Part shown: positions 6,245 through 6,364 of the stretch, in pieces | How the letters are laid out: each line of letters begins with the position of its first letter | Numbering within the stretch: position 1 is the first letter of the stretch | Source of the DNA: Pseudomonadota bacterium | GTDB taxonomy: Bacteria; Pseudomonadota; Gammaproteobacteria; Burkholderiales; Burkholderiaceae_C | DNA: 6,364 bases | Assembly: GCA_023396625.1 (NCBI GenBank) | Contig: JAEWVY010000016.1 | Span: forward strand, 1-6,364 | Reading direction: 5' to 3' | Notes under the pieces: generated by a model | What the model saw: only the letters and a program-made list of their open reading frames with translations | Databases searched by the model: none | What the model was told of the DNA's origin: nothing | Translations under genes and position numbers: made by a program

Positions 6245-6364
6245 GTGACGTGCTCCAGAGCGGCGCCGCGTTGGACGTGGTGGTGGTCGGTGCCGGTCCG
6301 GCCGGCCTCATGGCGGCCGAGGTGCTGTCGGCCCAGGGCCACGCCGTGCATGTGGCGGACGCCA
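6241..6364 (+). CDS. NAD(P)/FAD-dependent oxidoreductase, N-terminal part (cut by window edge)
   Basis: Only the first 41 codons are present; the frame is open to the right edge. Residues 11-24 (LDVVVVGAGPAGLM) form a beta strand and the GxGxxG dinucleotide-binding turn of a Rossmann FAD-binding domain, followed by the helix MAAEVLSAQG and the second strand AVHVAD. The wording GAGPAGLMAAE is what I remember from the TIGR03862/HI0933-like flavoprotein group, but with so little sequence the subfamily is tentative. The ATG lies 22 bases after the ygiQ stop, so co-transcription with ygiQ is likely. No clear Shine-Dalgarno precedes it. The substrate cannot be inferred. Confidence 0.85.
   Translation, partial: MSDVLQSGAALDVVVVGAGPAGLMAAEVLSAQGHAVHVADA

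Noticed and set aside
94..6351. Long open frames on the minus strand (for example 844-1935, 1966-3693, 3654-4679 and 4692-6146)
   Set aside because: They lie antisense to well-identified genes, translate to low-complexity His/Arg/Gly/Ala-rich sequence without recognisable domains, and are expected from GC-rich codon bias.
1..6364. CRISPR array, tRNA/rRNA genes, transposase or phage integration signals
   Set aside because: No regularly spaced direct repeats, cloverleaf-like sequences, transposase motifs or terminal inverted repeats were seen. The only repeat found is the single diverged pair described.

Overview
The window looks like chromosomal DNA from a GC-rich betaproteobacterium, most likely a Burkholderiales member close to the Comamonadaceae. 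This rests on the high GC coding sequence, the protein sequences as I remember the families, and a TAAAAT box close to a start codon. No database search was run, so the taxon is an inference. All recognised genes lie on the + strand and fill almost the whole window.

Layout: (1) 1-225 is a less GC-rich leader with no gene I can support. (2) 226-1188 encodes a soluble class III nucleotidyl cyclase fused to a C-terminal FHA domain, with all six textbook catalytic positions present. (3) Fifteen bases later, behind a good Shine-Dalgarno, 1204-3714 encodes an exported penicillin-acylase-family Ntn hydrolase with the autocatalytic GSNNW site. These two genes look like an operon that ends at a hairpin just after the acylase stop. 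(4) 3840-6218 encodes a full-length YgiQ-family radical SAM protein, probably with its own promoter. (5) 6241 to the right edge is the N-terminus of an FAD/NAD(P)-binding flavoprotein, probably co-transcribed with ygiQ.

The main unexpected signal is a short diverged repeat of about 62 bases. One copy lies inside the acylase gene (1910-1971) and one inside ygiQ (4684-4745). Both are AT-rich islands, lie in the same strand and reading frame, and encode a related peptide (ExVAxN, then LGNG, then SLK) in two unrelated proteins. Each lies where an insertion should be tolerated: the segment before the acylase self-cleavage serine, and a linker of YgiQ that is short in the E. coli protein. The pattern suggests an in-frame intragenic insertion element comparable in concept to the Rickettsia palindromic elements.

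Smaller observations are two 9-codon mini-ORFs whose stops overlap the start codons of ygiQ and the flavoprotein gene (ATGA), one containing three consecutive prolines. The cyclase-FHA/acylase pair may link a cytoplasmic signalling protein to a periplasmic amide hydrolase, but its substrate and partners cannot be read from the sequence.
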